Source: Oceanibaculum indicum P24
GTDB taxonomy: Bacteria; Pseudomonadota; Alphaproteobacteria; Oceanibaculales; Oceanibaculaceae
DNA: 64,000 nt
Direction: 5' to 3'
Assembly (NCBI RefSeq): GCF_000299935.1
Contig: NZ_AMRL01000002.1
Location: forward strand, 186,001 to 250,000
Of this stretch, positions 28,263 through 37,199 are shown piece after piece; position 1 is the first letter of the stretch; the number at the start of each line of letters is the position of its first letter. The translations under genes were made by a program, and so were the position numbers. The notes beneath the pieces were generated by a model. It was not told the DNA's origin, did not search any database, and worked only from the letters and a program-made list of their open reading frames with translations.

Positions 28263-28775
28263 ATGACCGACACGACGGCGAGCAACGGGCAGGATCAGGC
28301 GACACAGGCAGGCGGGCTGCCGCTGGTCGTGCATGCGCAGTACATCAAGGATTTCTCCTTCGAGAACCCCAACGCGCCTATGAGCCTGCAGCCGACCGGC
28401 AAGCAGCCCGATGTCGAGGTTGGTGTCGATGTGCAGGCGCGCCGGATGCGAGAGGACGATCCCGTCTTCGAGGTCCTGCTGACGATCCGCGCCCAGACCA
28501 AGAACGAGGAGCAGCAGCTGTTCCTGCTGGAGCTGACCTATGGCGGCGTGTTCAGCCTGCGCGGCGCGCCGGAGGAGCATCTGCACCCGATGGTGATGAT
28601 CGAGTGCCCGCGCCTGCTGTTCCCCTATGCCCGCGCCATCGTTTCCGAAACCACGCGTGACGGCGGCTACCCGCCGCCGATGCTGCAGCCCATCGATTTC
28701 GTGGAGCTGTACCGACGTCGCCTGGCCCAGCAGGGCGATTCGCTAGCCAACAGCGAGGCCGAAGGCACCGCCTGA
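28263..28775 (+). CDS. secB: protein-export chaperone SecB
   Basis: A 170-residue SecB: LVVHAQYIKDFSFENPNAP near residue 20, then the LRGAPEEHLHPMVMIECPRL and FPYARAIVSETTRDGGYPP motifs that form the tetramer core, and PMLQPIDFVELYRRR at the end. SecB keeps precursor proteins unfolded and delivers them to SecA. The ATG at 28263 matches the family start; an in-frame extension to 28218 has no support. It is convergent with dnaQ, as in related origins. Confidence 0.97.
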   Translation: MTDTTASNGQDQATQAGGLPLVVHAQYIKDFSFENPNAPMSLQPTGKQPDVEVGVDVQARRMREDDPVFEVLLTIRAQTKNEEQQLFLLELTYGGVFSLRGAPEEHLHPMVMIECPRLLFPYARAIVSETTRDGGYPPPMLQPIDFVELYRRRLAQQGDSLANSEAEGTA

Positions 28776-28802
28776 GGCGCCGGCGCTAGAAGAGCCCTGA
28801 TT

Positions 28803-29498
28803 TCAGCCCTCTTTCAGCCAGATCGGGTTCTTCAGCTTCTCCAGCATGCGTGCATGCGCCTCCAACTCCGCCGGGCTGGGGGCATGCGCGCGCACCGGGC
28901 GCTTCTGCTCGGCACCGGGCGGCACGACCAGGACTGTGTCGGCCACCTGCTTTTCCTCGCCCGTCCCGGCCAGCAGAAGGCCCGGCTCCCGGCCGCCGAT
29001 GAGTTCCAGATAGACCGCGGCCAGCAGGTCGGCATCGACCAGCGCGCCATGCAGGTCGCGATGGCTGTTATCGATGCCAAAACGCCGGCATAGCGCATCG
29101 AGGCTGCTCTGTGCGCCCGGGAATTTCCGGCGGGCGATGGCCAGCGTATCGACCGCGCGGTCCTTCGGCAGGGCGGGATGGCCGAGTTGCGTCAGTTCCG
29201 CATTCAGGAACCGCATATCGAACTCGGCATTGTGGATCACCAGCCGGGCATCGCCGATAAAATCCAGGAAGTCCTGTGCGATTGCGGAAAATACCGGATA
29301 GCCGGCAAGGAAGTCGGCAGACAGGCCGTGAACCTTGAACGCCTCTTCCGGCATGTCCCGTTCGGGATTGATATATTGCTGATAGGTACGGCCCGTCGGC
29401 AGGAAATTATCCAGCTCGACACAGGCGATTTCGACGATGCGATGGCCCGCCTTGGGGTCAAGGCCCGTGGTCTCCGTGTCGAGCGCGATCTCACGCAT
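28803..29498 (-). CDS. dnaQ: DNA polymerase III epsilon subunit (proofreading exonuclease)
   Basis: A 231-residue DEDDh exonuclease: Exo[11 protein letters not shown] (residues about 6-15), Exo[13 protein letters not shown] and Exo[18 protein letters not shown] with the catalytic His and Asp. It is the 3'-5' proofreading partner of the polymerase alpha subunit. The C-terminal tail carries the linker used to bind alpha. It overlaps coaE by 8 bp, giving a coupled maf-coaE-dnaQ block next to the replication origin. Confidence 0.96.
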   Translation of the reverse strand: MREIALDTETTGLDPKAGHRIVEIACVELDNFLPTGRTYQQYINPERDMPEEAFKVHGLSADFLAGYPVFSAIAQDFLDFIGDARLVIHNAEFDMRFLNAELTQLGHPALPKDRAVDTLAIARRKFPGAQSSLDALCRRFGIDNSHRDLHGALVDADLLAAVYLELIGGREPGLLLAGTGEEKQVADTVLVVPPGAEQKRPVRAHAPSPAELEAHARMLEKLKNPIWLKEG

Positions 29499-30117
29499 GC
29501 TGTCTCCGTCGGCGGCGGTAAAGGTCCGGGTTCTCCCGGATGAGTCTGACGATGCGTTTCAGCTGCCGCAAGCTTCTATCGTGGCCGAGGCCGGTGGTGA
29601 CGACGAAATCCGCGCGCCGGCGCTTCTCGGCATCCGGCGTTTGCTGCCGCAGGATCTGCGCGAACTTTTCCGGCGTCATGCCCGGACGGGCGAGGACACG
29701 CCGCGCTTGCAGCAAGGCGGGGGCGGAAACCACGACAACCGCATCCATCCGGGCGGCGCCCCCGGTCTCGTACAGCAGAGGGATATCCAGAACCACGAGC
29801 GGCTGGCGGCGGCGGCGCATCCGCTTCAGAAAGGTGCGCTCCGCTTCGCGGACCATCGGATGCAGGACGGCTTCCAGCTGGCGCAAGGCGGCCGGATCGG
29901 CGAACACGATCCCGCCGAGGGTGCGCCGATTGACGGCCCCATTCTCGACCGCCCGGGGAAAAAGCCGCTGGATCGCCGGAACCGCCTTGCCGCCGGCTCC
30001 CAACAAGCGATGCACGGTGGCATCGGCATCGTGAACGGGTACTCCGAGCCGGCGCAATGACCGGGCGGCACTGGTCTTGCCCATGCCAATCGAGCCGGTG
30101 AGGCCGAGGATGATCAT
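29491..30117 (-). CDS. coaE: dephospho-CoA kinase
   Basis: A 208-residue CoaE with P-loop [11 protein letters not shown] (residues about 8-18), [12 protein letters not shown], and a lid region with [14 protein letters not shown]. It phosphorylates dephospho-CoA in the last CoA biosynthesis step. Its ATG shares one base with the maf stop. The aroE gene that commonly stands between maf and coaE in Alphaproteobacteria is missing. Confidence 0.95.
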   Translation of the reverse strand: MIILGLTGSIGMGKTSAARSLRRLGVPVHDADATVHRLLGAGGKAVPAIQRLFPRAVENGAVNRRTLGGIVFADPAALRQLEAVLHPMVREAERTFLKRMRRRRQPLVVLDIPLLYETGGAARMDAVVVVSAPALLQARRVLARPGMTPEKFAQILRQQTPDAEKRRRADFVVTTGLGHDRSLRQLKRIVRLIRENPDLYRRRRRQHA

Positions 30118-30770
30118 CAGCGTTTCAGGAGGCCGTGCTGGCGCAGGAAATCCAGCAAAGGCAGCAGGGGCAGACCCAGGATGGTAAAATAATCGCCCTC
30201 GATACGGCTGAACAGCTGTGCACCAAGTCCTTCTAGCTGATAGGCGCCAACCGAACTCTGCACGGCATCGCCGGCCGCATCGAGATAGGCTTCGATGAAT
30301 TCCTCGCTCAGGGGCCGCATCGTCAGGCGCGCGGTCGACAGCTCATGCCAGATGCGCTGCCCGTCCCGGGCGACGACGATGCCGCTGGACAGCGTGTGGG
30401 CGCGGCCCCGCAAGGCCTGCAGATGGGCGCGGGCATGATCGCGGTCGCCGGGCTTTTCGAACCAGACATTGTTGCAATCGAGCATCTGGTCGCAGCCGAT
30501 GACCAGCGCACCGGGGCGCTTGCGGGACACCCGCAGGGCCTTCGCCTCAGCCAGGGCGACAGCGGTATCGCCGGCGCTGGCACCCTCGGCCTGCAGGGCA
30601 ATACGGATTTCCGCCTCATCGACCGGCGCCGTCTCGACGATGAAATCCAGCCCGGCGCCGCGCAGAAGCTGCGCGCGGATGGTGCTGCCGGAGGCCAGGA
30701 TCAGTGTGGTGTCGCTGGCGGCGTCCCCTGCCAGGAGGGTCGTCCCGCTCTTAGTCCCGGTCGATGTCAC
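30117..30770 (-). CDS. Maf-family nucleotide pyrophosphatase
   Basis: A 217-residue Maf protein with ILASGSTIRAQLL (substrate loop), IGCDQMLDCNNVWFEKP and GAYQLEGLGAQLFSRIEGDYF, the diagnostic dTTP/UTP-pyrophosphatase-type segments. It cleanses modified or non-canonical nucleoside triphosphates and is linked to septum formation in Bacillus. It overlaps the PPDK-regulator gene's 3' end by 20 bp. The N-terminus before TTLILASGST is longer than in most relatives and the true start may lie further in. Confidence 0.9.
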   Translation of the reverse strand: MTSTGTKSGTTLLAGDAASDTTLILASGSTIRAQLLRGAGLDFIVETAPVDEAEIRIALQAEGASAGDTAVALAEAKALRVSRKRPGALVIGCDQMLDCNNVWFEKPGDRDHARAHLQALRGRAHTLSSGIVVARDGQRIWHELSTARLTMRPLSEEFIEAYLDAAGDAVQSSVGAYQLEGLGAQLFSRIEGDYFTILGLPLLPLLDFLRQHGLLKR

Positions 30771-31590
30771 TGTCTTTACGGTCCTGATAAATCTGCAGAA
30801 TTTCGGTCGCGGTTTCTTCGATGGAGCGCCGGGTCACATCGATGACCGGCCAGCCCTGGCGTTCGAACAGGCGGCGGGCTTCCGTGACCTCGCGGCGAAC
30901 TTCGTCGAGATTGATATAATCGCTCTCGGAGCCCTGATTGAGCATCAGCAGCCGGTTGCGCCTGATCTGCACCAACCGGTTCGGATCATTGGTCAGCCCG
31001 ACGATCAGCGGGTGCGTGGCCGTGGTCAGCTCGCGCGGCAGGCTGATGCCCGGCACCAGCGGCACGTTGGCGACCTTGAAGCCGCGATTGGCGATATAGA
31101 GACAGGTCGGCGTCTTGGAGGTGCGGGACACACCGACAAGCACGATATCGGCATGGTCGATATCGTGCAGATGCTGCCCATCATCATGCATCAGGGTGAA
31201 CTGCATCGCCTCGATGCGGCTGAAATAGGCCGCATCCATTTCATGCTGCCGGCCGGGGCGGCCACGTGCCTTTTTCCCCAGATAATGATGCAGCGCGCCC
31301 AGAACTGGATCGAGGACCGAGATCACCGGCACCTTCAAGGCGCGGCCAGCCGCTTCCAGCTTGCTGTAGAGATGCGGGTCCACCAGTGTCACGAGGACCG
31401 GGCCGGGATGCGCTTCGATGCCGGCAATGACCTTGTCCACATGGGCCGCCGTGCGGACCAGGAACCAGGTGTGCTCGATGGCCTTGACCCCCTCGAACTG
31501 GACAAGGCAAGCGCGGGCCACCTGATGGATTGTCTCGCCCGTAGAGTCCGAGACGAGATGCAGATGGACCGGCCCCTCAGTGGCCATCAT
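30751..31590 (-). CDS. pyruvate, phosphate dikinase/PEP synthase regulatory protein (DUF299)
   Basis: A 279-residue bifunctional kinase/pyrophosphorylase family protein with VHLHLVSDSTGETI at the N-terminus and a P-loop-like LVGVSRTSKTPTCLYIAN at about residue 150. It would regulate PPDK or PEP synthase by ADP-dependent phosphorylation and Pi-dependent dephosphorylation of a threonine next to the catalytic histidine. This gene is the traditional left neighbour of the replication origin in Alphaproteobacteria (RP001/CC0001 group). It begins 437 bp from hemE in the opposite direction. Confidence 0.94.
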   Translation of the reverse strand: MMATEGPVHLHLVSDSTGETIHQVARACLVQFEGVKAIEHTWFLVRTAAHVDKVIAGIEAHPGPVLVTLVDPHLYSKLEAAGRALKVPVISVLDPVLGALHHYLGKKARGRPGRQHEMDAAYFSRIEAMQFTLMHDDGQHLHDIDHADIVLVGVSRTSKTPTCLYIANRGFKVANVPLVPGISLPRELTTATHPLIVGLTNDPNRLVQIRRNRLLMLNQGSESDYINLDEVRREVTEARRLFERQGWPVIDVTRRSIEETATEILQIYQDRKDSDIDRD

Positions 31591-31611
31591 GCCGCGAGCC
31601 CCGGATCAGCC

Positions 31612-31620
31612 TGTGAATAA
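31612..31620 (-). promoter_or_regulatory. DnaA box, perfect consensus (TTATTCACA on minus strand)
   Basis: TGTGAATAA on the plus strand is the exact reverse complement of TTATTCACA, which fits the TTATNCACA DnaA-box consensus. It lies at the PPDK-regulator end of the candidate origin. Confidence 0.65.
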
Positions 31621-31630
31621 TCGTGAATCC

Positions 31631-31656
31631 GGGGGATAAAGGCCGACTTATCCCCC
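31631..31656. repeat. perfect 9-bp inverted repeat in the candidate origin
   Basis: GGGGGATAA (31631-31639) and TTATCCCCC (31648-31656) flank an 8-bp spacer. Each arm resembles a DnaA box (TTATCCMCM, 7 of 9), so it may be a pair of weak facing DnaA sites or an initiator-protein dyad. Confidence 0.6.
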
Positions 31657-31698
31657 CCGCGGCCAGGACGATCCCGGTACCGGGTTTTCCCCACGGTC

Positions 31699-31720
31699 AT
31701 TTGTCCTGCCCGGGACAAAT
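31699..31720. repeat. perfect 8-bp inverted repeat in the candidate origin
   Basis: ATTTGTCC and GGACAAAT surround a 6-nt spacer. It lies between divergent genes, so a terminator role is unlikely; a binding site for an origin or promoter protein is more plausible. Confidence 0.5.
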
Positions 31721-32027
31721 ATCCGGGGGAATGCGGGAAAAAGGTCCTATCCAAGCGAGATTCCAATTTCATCCCCATGATTCAGCTTTTCAGCGAAGCC
31801 CGGTCGAATGGCCAGCATGGCTTGGAGAATGCCGCTTACAGCCGATGAAATCCACAGTGGCGCCGACGGCATAAGGCAATGTGACCAAGCCTGTGGAGAA
31901 AGCCGGCGATCCGAATAATCCCCGATCCTCGCCCCCATACACTACCGCTACCACTATATTTTAGAGTCTAGTTTAGGTAAGGGAATACAGGCCTTAGCGC
32001 TATCGGCCCCGCCTTCAGGAGACGAAA

Positions 32028-33068
32028 ATGGCTGCCAAACCCGCAAAACGGATGCTACGTGCCCTGAGCGGAGAGCGGCTTGATAAGCCCCCCTTCTGGC
32101 TCATGCGTCAGGCCGGGCGTTACCTGCCGGAATATCGGGAAGTGCGCAGTCAGGCGGGCGGCTTCCTCGATCTCTGCTATTCGCCAAAGCTTGCCTGCGA
32201 GGTGACGCTGCAACCCATCCGCCGCTATGGCATGGATGCCGCCATCCTGTTCTCCGACATCCTCGTCGTTCCCCACGGGCTGGCGCAGCAGGTTGCTTTC
32301 AAGGAAGGCGAAGGCCCTGTTCTCGACCCCATCCGCAACGCCAGTGAGCTTAAGCGCCTGTCCTTAGATGGTTTTCACGAACGCGTGGCCCCGGTCTATG
32401 AGACAGTTTCCCGCCTCGCCGAGGCCCTGCCCAAGGAAACCACGCTGATTGGCTTCGCCGGATCGCCCTGGACGGTCGCGACCTATATGGCCGAAGGCGG
32501 CGGCAGCAAGGAATTCGTTGCCGTAAAACGCTGGGCCTATGGCGATCCAGAAGGTTTCGCACAGCTCATCGATCTGCTGGTCGAGGCCACCATCGCCTAT
32601 CTGAAGCGCCAGGCCGAGGCCGGTGCCGAGGTGCTTCAGCTGTTCGACAGCTGGGCTGGCGTGCTGCCGGAGCCGGCCTTCCGGCGCTGGTGCATCGAGC
32701 CGACCCGAAAGATTATTGCCGCGCTGAAGGGGAGTCATCCCGATATCCCGATCATCGGTTTTCCACGCGGGGCAGGCACGCTGTGCCATGATTATGCGAT
32801 GGAGACCGGTGTGGATGCGGTCTCGCTGGATACGTCCATGGAGATCAGCTGGGCGGCCAGGACGCTGCAGCCGAAACTGCCGGTGCAGGGCAATCTCGAC
32901 CCGATCCTGCTGGTTGCCGGCGGCGAAGCCCTCGACCGCGAGGCGGACCGTATCCTCGAGGGATTTTCGGGCGGCGCGCACATCTTCAATCTCGGCCATG
33001 GCGTGACTCAGACGACACCGCCGGAGAATGTCGAGCGGCTGGCGCGGCGTTTGCGCGCAGATGGCTAG
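32028..33068 (+). CDS. hemE: uroporphyrinogen decarboxylase
   Basis: A 346-residue HemE with [11 protein letters not shown] near residue 27 (substrate binding), the FSDILVVP motif, [24 protein letters not shown] and a closing [16 protein letters not shown]. It decarboxylates the four acetate side chains of uroporphyrinogen III. It is the first gene right of the candidate origin and starts the hemE-hemH-hemJ haem block. The ATG follows CAGGAGACGAAA. Confidence 0.97.
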   Translation: MAAKPAKRMLRALSGERLDKPPFWLMRQAGRYLPEYREVRSQAGGFLDLCYSPKLACEVTLQPIRRYGMDAAILFSDILVVPHGLAQQVAFKEGEGPVLDPIRNASELKRLSLDGFHERVAPVYETVSRLAEALPKETTLIGFAGSPWTVATYMAEGGGSKEFVAVKRWAYGDPEGFAQLIDLLVEATIAYLKRQAEAGAEVLQLFDSWAGVLPEPAFRRWCIEPTRKIIAALKGSHPDIPIIGFPRGAGTLCHDYAMETGVDAVSLDTSMEISWAARTLQPKLPVQGNLDPILLVAGGEALDREADRILEGFSGGAHIFNLGHGVTQTTPPENVERLARRLRADG

Positions 33069-33110
33069 GATCGGGCTGGAAAGTGCGGACAGGAGTACCA
33101 CTTCTTCGCC

Positions 33111-34142
33111 ATGACAAAGACAGCCATTATCCTCTTCAATCTTGGCGGCCCGGACCGGCCGGAATCGGTTGAGCCCTTCCTGTTCAACCTGTTCAACGAT
33201 CCGGCGATCATTTCCCTGCCGAATCCATTCCGGTTTCTGGTTGCCAAGCTGATCTCGCGCAAGCGCGCGCCGATTGCCCGCGAGATATACGATCATCTGG
33301 GCGGCGGTTCGCCGCTGCTGCCCAATACGCAGGCCCAGGCCAGTGCCCTCGATGCTGCTCTTTCGGACATCGGCGAAGTGAAGAGCTTCATCGCCATGCG
33401 CTACTGGCATCCGATGACGGCCGAGACGGTCCAGGCGGTGAAGGCTTTCGCGCCGGACCGCATCGTCCTGCTGCCGCTTTATCCGCAATATTCGACGACC
33501 ACGACAGCGTCTTCATTACGTTTATGGAATAAAGAAGCGGAGAAGGCAGGTCTTTCTGTCCCGACGCATGTTATCGGCTGTTATGCAAGGTCTTCCGGCT
33601 ATATCCGCTCCGTCGCCGAACTGGTGCGCAAGGCCTATGACGGCATGAATGGGCCCAGGCGGGTGCTGTTTTCTGCCCATGGCCTGCCAAAGAAGGTCGT
33701 GGACAAGGGCGATCCCTATCAGTGGCAGGTAGAACGCAGCGCCGAGGAGGTCGTGAAGGCGCTGAATATCCCGGATCTGGACTGGATCGTCTGTTATCAG
33801 AGCCGTGTCGGCCCGCTGGAATGGATCGGTCCCTCAACCGATGCGGAGATCCAGAGGGCAGGCAATGACGGTGTTGGCGTTATCGTTTGTCCTATTGCTT
33901 TTGTTTCAGAACACTCTGAAACTCTTGTAGAAATCGAAATGGAATATCGGGAGCTGGCAGAGGAATCGGGCGTGCCGGCCTTCGCCAGGGTGCCGACGCC
34001 TGGTGACCATCCGTTGTTCATCGACGCGCTGGCCAAGCTGGTGCGCGAGGCGGTTCTCCGGCCGGTGGGGGTGGATTGCGGTGAGGGAACGCGAATCTGC
34101 CCGGCGCAGTTTGGAAAATGCGCCTGTCGGCAGGTTGCCTGA
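33111..34142 (+). CDS. hemH: ferrochelatase, with a C-terminal four-cysteine cluster
   Basis: A 343-residue ferrochelatase inserting Fe2+ into protoporphyrin IX. Visible are LFNLGGPDRPESVEPFL at the N-terminus, LPLYPQYSTTTTAS, the active-site histidine region LFSAHGLPKK and catalytic FVSEHSETLVEIEMEY. Four cysteines lie in the last 21 residues (C323, C330, C337, C339), a candidate [2Fe-2S] set, as reported for some bacterial and animal ferrochelatases; spacing should be compared before assuming it. It is 42 bp after hemE and 42 bp before hemJ. Confidence 0.96.
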   Translation: MTKTAIILFNLGGPDRPESVEPFLFNLFNDPAIISLPNPFRFLVAKLISRKRAPIAREIYDHLGGGSPLLPNTQAQASALDAALSDIGEVKSFIAMRYWHPMTAETVQAVKAFAPDRIVLLPLYPQYSTTTTASSLRLWNKEAEKAGLSVPTHVIGCYARSSGYIRSVAELVRKAYDGMNGPRRVLFSAHGLPKKVVDKGDPYQWQVERSAEEVVKALNIPDLDWIVCYQSRVGPLEWIGPSTDAEIQRAGNDGVGVIVCPIAFVSEHSETLVEIEMEYRELAEESGVPAFARVPTPGDHPLFIDALAKLVREAVLRPVGVDCGEGTRICPAQFGKCACRQVA

Positions 34143-34184
34143 GGATCGGTCAGTACAGGATTTCGTGAGTCGAGAGGGTTAGGG

Positions 34185-34622
34185 ATGGGCGATCTCTATT
34201 CTTGGATCAAGGCGCTGCATGTGATCAGCGTGATCGCCTGGATGGCGGGCATGTTCTACCTGCCGCGGCTTTATATCTATCATGTGGCGGCACCGGTCGG
34301 CTCACCGCAGTCCGAGACCTTCAAGGTAATGGAACGCCGGCTGCTGCGGGCGATCATCAATCCGGCGATGTTTGCCACCTTCATCTTCGGCATCTGGATG
34401 CTGGTCCTGCTCGGCCCCTCCGTCTGGTCAGAGGGCTGGTGGCATGTGAAGCTGACGATGGTCATCCTGATGGGCGCCTATCACATGTTCCTCTCGCGCT
34501 GGCGGCGTGACTTCGAAGCCGACCGCAATCAGCGCTCGGCGAAATTCTATCGATTTGCCAATGAAGTACCGACGGTGCTGATGATCGTGATCGTCATCAT
34601 GGTTATTGTGAAACCCTTCTGA
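34185..34622 (+). CDS. hemJ: protoporphyrinogen oxidase HemJ
   Basis: A 145-residue four-helix membrane protein of the CopD-like HemJ family, which oxidises protoporphyrinogen IX in bacteria without HemG or HemY. Diagnostic residues are H12 (IKALHVISVIAWMAGMFYLP) and K89 (WWHVKLTMV), both needed for activity in studied homologues. Other helices start near residues 60 and 128. It completes the last three haem steps with hemE and hemH on one strand. Confidence 0.94.
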   Translation: MGDLYSWIKALHVISVIAWMAGMFYLPRLYIYHVAAPVGSPQSETFKVMERRLLRAIINPAMFATFIFGIWMLVLLGPSVWSEGWWHVKLTMVILMGAYHMFLSRWRRDFEADRNQRSAKFYRFANEVPTVLMIVIVIMVIVKPF

Positions 34623-34669
34623 TCCGGGGCAAAACGAAAGAAACGTCAGAGGCGTGGTGCGATGGCGGA

Positions 34670-34698
34670 TTGACTTGCTGCTTAGGACGCACTATTTG
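34670..34698 (+). promoter_or_regulatory. sigma-70-type promoter candidate for rho
   Basis: TTGACT, 17 bp, TATTTG, about 150 bp before rho. The -35 element is 5 of 6 and the -10 element only 3 of 6, so this is a moderate match. A leader of about 145 nt would precede rho, long enough for autogenous Rho-dependent attenuation. Confidence 0.35.
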
Positions 34699-34849
34699 TC
34701 TGAAAAATATGGCGTTCGCTCGCCATCAATATCATTCCCAAAAAAAACCGCCCGCTTCCACCGGCTTTCATGCCGATCGTCCTTCCACAAGGACCGTTCG
34801 TTGGAACGCGCTTCTGGTTTCCCCACCACCTGAAAATTAAGAAACATCC

Positions 34850-36106
34850 ATGCATTTGCAGGAACTCAAATCCAAATCGCCTTCCGAGCTGCTGGCCTTT
34901 GCCGAGGAACTGGAGGTGGAGAACGCCAGCACCCTGCGCAAGCAGGATATGATGTTCGCCATTCTGAAAAGACTGGCGGAAAAGGACATTCCGATCTTCG
35001 GGGAAGGTGTGCTGGAGACCCTGCAGGACGGGTTTGGATTCCTGCGCTCGCCGGAATCGAACTATCTGCCGGGCCCGGATGACATTTATGTCTCGCCCAG
35101 CCAGGTGCGCCGTTTCGGCCTGCGGACCGGCGATACGGTGTCAGGTCAGATTCGGGCGCCGAAGGATGGCGAACGTTATTTCGCGCTGCTGAAGGTCAAC
35201 GAGATCAATTTCGAGCCCCCGGAGGCTGTGCGTCATCGCATCAATTTCGACAATCTGACGCCGCTCTATCCGGACGAGAAGCTGAAGTTCGAGATCGACG
35301 ATCCGACGGCCAAGGACCCGACGACGCGCGTCATCGATTTGATTTCGCCGATGGGCAAGGGGCAGCGCGCGTTGGTGGTGGCGCCGCCGCGCACCGGTAA
35401 GACGGTGATGCTGCAGAACATCGCCCATGCGATTGCCGCCAATCATCCGGAAGTCTATCTGATCGTCCTGCTGATCGACGAGCGGCCGGAAGAAGTGACG
35501 GACATGGACCGCTCGGTTAAGGGCGAGGTCATCAGCTCGACCTTCGACGAACCGGCCAGCCGCCATGTCCAGGTCACCGAGATGGTGCTGGAAAAGGCCA
35601 AGCGCCTTGTCGAGCACAAGCGCGACGTTGTCATCCTGCTGGATTCGATAACCCGCCTGGCTCGTGCCTACAACACCGTCGTGCCGTCCTCCGGCAAGGT
35701 GTTGACCGGCGGTGTCGATGCCAATGCGCTGCAGCGCCCGAAGCGCTTCTTCGGTGCTGCGCGTAACATCGAGGAAGGCGGCTCGCTGACCATCATCGCC
35801 ACCGCGCTGGTCGATACCGGGAGCCGCATGGACGAAGTGATCTTCGAAGAGTTCAAGGGTACGGGCAATTCAGAACTGATCCTGGATCGCAAGCTGGCTG
35901 ACAAGCGCAGCTTCCCGGCCATCGACATCACCAAGTCTGGCACCCGTAAGGAAGAGCTGCTGGTCGATAAGGGCACGCTGTCCAAGATGTGGGTGCTGCG
36001 CCGCGTGCTGATGCCCATGGGCACCGTCGATGCGATGGAGTTCTTGCTCGACAAGCTGAAATACTCCAAGACCAACTCGGACTTCTTCGATTCGATGAAC
36101 ACCTGA
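34850..36106 (+). CDS. rho: transcription termination factor Rho
   Basis: A 418-residue hexameric RNA helicase. The N-terminal primary RNA-binding (OB) domain has GFGFLRSP (residues about 61-68) and the ATPase domain has Walker [11 protein letters not shown] (about 178-187), Walker [16 protein letters not shown], the Q-loop and R-loop region, and the secondary site. It ends factor-dependent transcripts. It has its own strong terminator and a parS site follows within 10 bp of that. Confidence 0.98.
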   Translation: MHLQELKSKSPSELLAFAEELEVENASTLRKQDMMFAILKRLAEKDIPIFGEGVLETLQDGFGFLRSPESNYLPGPDDIYVSPSQVRRFGLRTGDTVSGQIRAPKDGERYFALLKVNEINFEPPEAVRHRINFDNLTPLYPDEKLKFEIDDPTAKDPTTRVIDLISPMGKGQRALVVAPPRTGKTVMLQNIAHAIAANHPEVYLIVLLIDERPEEVTDMDRSVKGEVISSTFDEPASRHVQVTEMVLEKAKRLVEHKRDVVILLDSITRLARAYNTVVPSSGKVLTGGVDANALQRPKRFFGAARNIEEGGSLTIIATALVDTGSRMDEVIFEEFKGTGNSELILDRKLADKRSFPAIDITKSGTRKEELLVDKGTLSKMWVLRRVLMPMGTVDAMEFLLDKLKYSKTNSDFFDSMNT

Positions 36107-36134
36107 TCGGGCATCGGTAGGGCCGGGTATGAAA

Positions 36135-36165
36135 AAAGGGCGGGAGAATTCTCCCGCCCTTTCTG
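36135..36165 (+). terminator. intrinsic terminator after rho
   Basis: A perfect 14-bp dyad, AAAGGGCGGGAGAA with TTCTCCCGCCCTTT, followed by CTGT. It would also act on the convergent quinone reductase transcript only weakly, since the tail there is A-rich on that side. Confidence 0.8.
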
Positions 36166-36172
36166 TATCGGC

Positions 36173-36188
36173 TGTTTCACGTGAAACA
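36173..36188. promoter_or_regulatory. parS site, perfect 16-bp match
   Basis: TGTTTCACGTGAAACA matches the ParB-binding consensus exactly. It lies between the rho terminator and the quinone reductase, outside any gene. ParB (46060-47100) would load here and spread, linking the origin region to ParA-driven segregation. Confidence 0.95.
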
Positions 36189-36213
36189 GAGTCGTACCAG
36201 GCTAGGGGCCCGG

Positions 36214-37188
36214 TTACGGCAGGAAGACCGTCGAGCCAGTGGTCTTGCGGGCTTCCAGGTCCTGATGCGCCTTCACGACATCCTTCATCGGGTAGGTCTG
36301 GTTGATGTCGATCTTCACCTTGCCGGATTTCACGATGTCGAACAGTTCCGCCGACATGGCCAGCAGATCTTCCCGCTTGGCGGTATAGGTCATCATTGTC
36401 GGCCGGGTAAGGAACAGCGATCCCTTCGCGGAGAGCACGCCCAGCTCAAGCGGCGGCACATTGCCCGAGGACTGGCCGAAGGCCACCATCAGGCCCAGCG
36501 GGGACAGGCAGTCCAGCGACTTCATGAAAGTGTCCTTGCCGACACCGTCATAGACCACCGGCACGCCCTTGCCACCGGTGATCTCCTTCACCCGTTCGAC
36601 AAAATCCTCCTGCTTGTACAGGATGGTGTGGTGACAGCCATGAGCTTTTGCCAGCTCGGCTTTCTTCTCGTCGCCGACCGTACCGATGACGGTGGCCCCC
36701 AGTGCAGCGGCCCACTGGCAGAGGATGAGGCCGACACCGCCGGCGGCGGCATGCATCAGGATCGTGTCGCCTTGCTTCACCTTGTAGGTGCGGCGAATGA
36801 GATACTGGGTGGTCAGGCCCTTCAGCATCATGGCTGCGGCCTGCTGATCGCTGATGCCCTCGGGGATCTTGACCAGACGGTCAGCGGCGATGATGCGGGC
36901 TTCGGAATAGCTGCCGGGAGGGCCGGCGGCATAGGCAACGCGGTCGCCTTCCACCAGATCCTTCACGTCAGGCCCGACAGCCTCGACGATGCCGGCACCT
37001 TCCATGCCAATGCCTGAGGGCAGAGGCAGGGCGTAGAGGCCACTGCGGTGATAGGTGTCGATATAGTTGAGGCCGACCGCGGTGTGGCGGACACGGGCCT
37101 GGCCGGGGCCGGGAGCAGGCAGGTCAACTTCCTGCCATTGCATCGCTTCCGGACCACCGGGCTGTTGAATACGGATCGCTTGGACCAT
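36214..37188 (-). CDS. NADPH:quinone reductase, zinc-free alcohol dehydrogenase-like (QOR)
   Basis: A 324-residue MDR-family quinone oxidoreductase: GLNYIDTYHRSGLY, PSGIGMEGAGIVEAVG and DRVAYAAGPPGSYSE in the substrate domain, and a Rossmann NADPH site AAAGGVGLILCQWAAALGA. No catalytic zinc cysteine/histidine set is seen, consistent with QOR. It is 11 bp after the dienelactone hydrolase start on the same strand, so the two may share transcription. Confidence 0.92.
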   Translation of the reverse strand: MVQAIRIQQPGGPEAMQWQEVDLPAPGPGQARVRHTAVGLNYIDTYHRSGLYALPLPSGIGMEGAGIVEAVGPDVKDLVEGDRVAYAAGPPGSYSEARIIAADRLVKIPEGISDQQAAAMMLKGLTTQYLIRRTYKVKQGDTILMHAAAGGVGLILCQWAAALGATVIGTVGDEKKAELAKAHGCHHTILYKQEDFVERVKEITGGKGVPVVYDGVGKDTFMKSLDCLSPLGLMVAFGQSSGNVPPLELGVLSAKGSLFLTRPTMMTYTAKREDLLAMSAELFDIVKSGKVKIDINQTYPMKDVVKAHQDLEARKTTGSTVFLP

Positions 37189-37199
37189 GGGTTATTTCC

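Larger units (their letters stand above)
31591..32027. other. candidate chromosomal replication origin (oriC/Cori type)
   Basis: There is no gene in this 437-bp gap between divergent PPDK-regulator and hemE genes, the same place where Caulobacter and relatives keep the origin. It contains a perfect DnaA box in reverse (TGTGAATAA, 31612-31620), a one-mismatch box (TGTGGAGAA, 31892-31900), further two-mismatch matches (31648, 31685, 31848), two perfect inverted repeats, four GANTC methylation sites (31625, 31759, 31779, 31974) where about 1.5 are expected, and an AT-rich stretch at 31950-31985 next to hemE. Synteny (maf, coaE, dnaQ, secB left; hemE, rho, mnmEG, rsmG, parAB right) supports it. 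Confidence 0.7.

Noticed and set aside
34770-34952. 60-residue frame before and overlapping rho, considered as a rho leader peptide
   Set aside because: It overlaps the rho start in another frame, lacks a ribosome-binding site and has no terminator-like structures after it.
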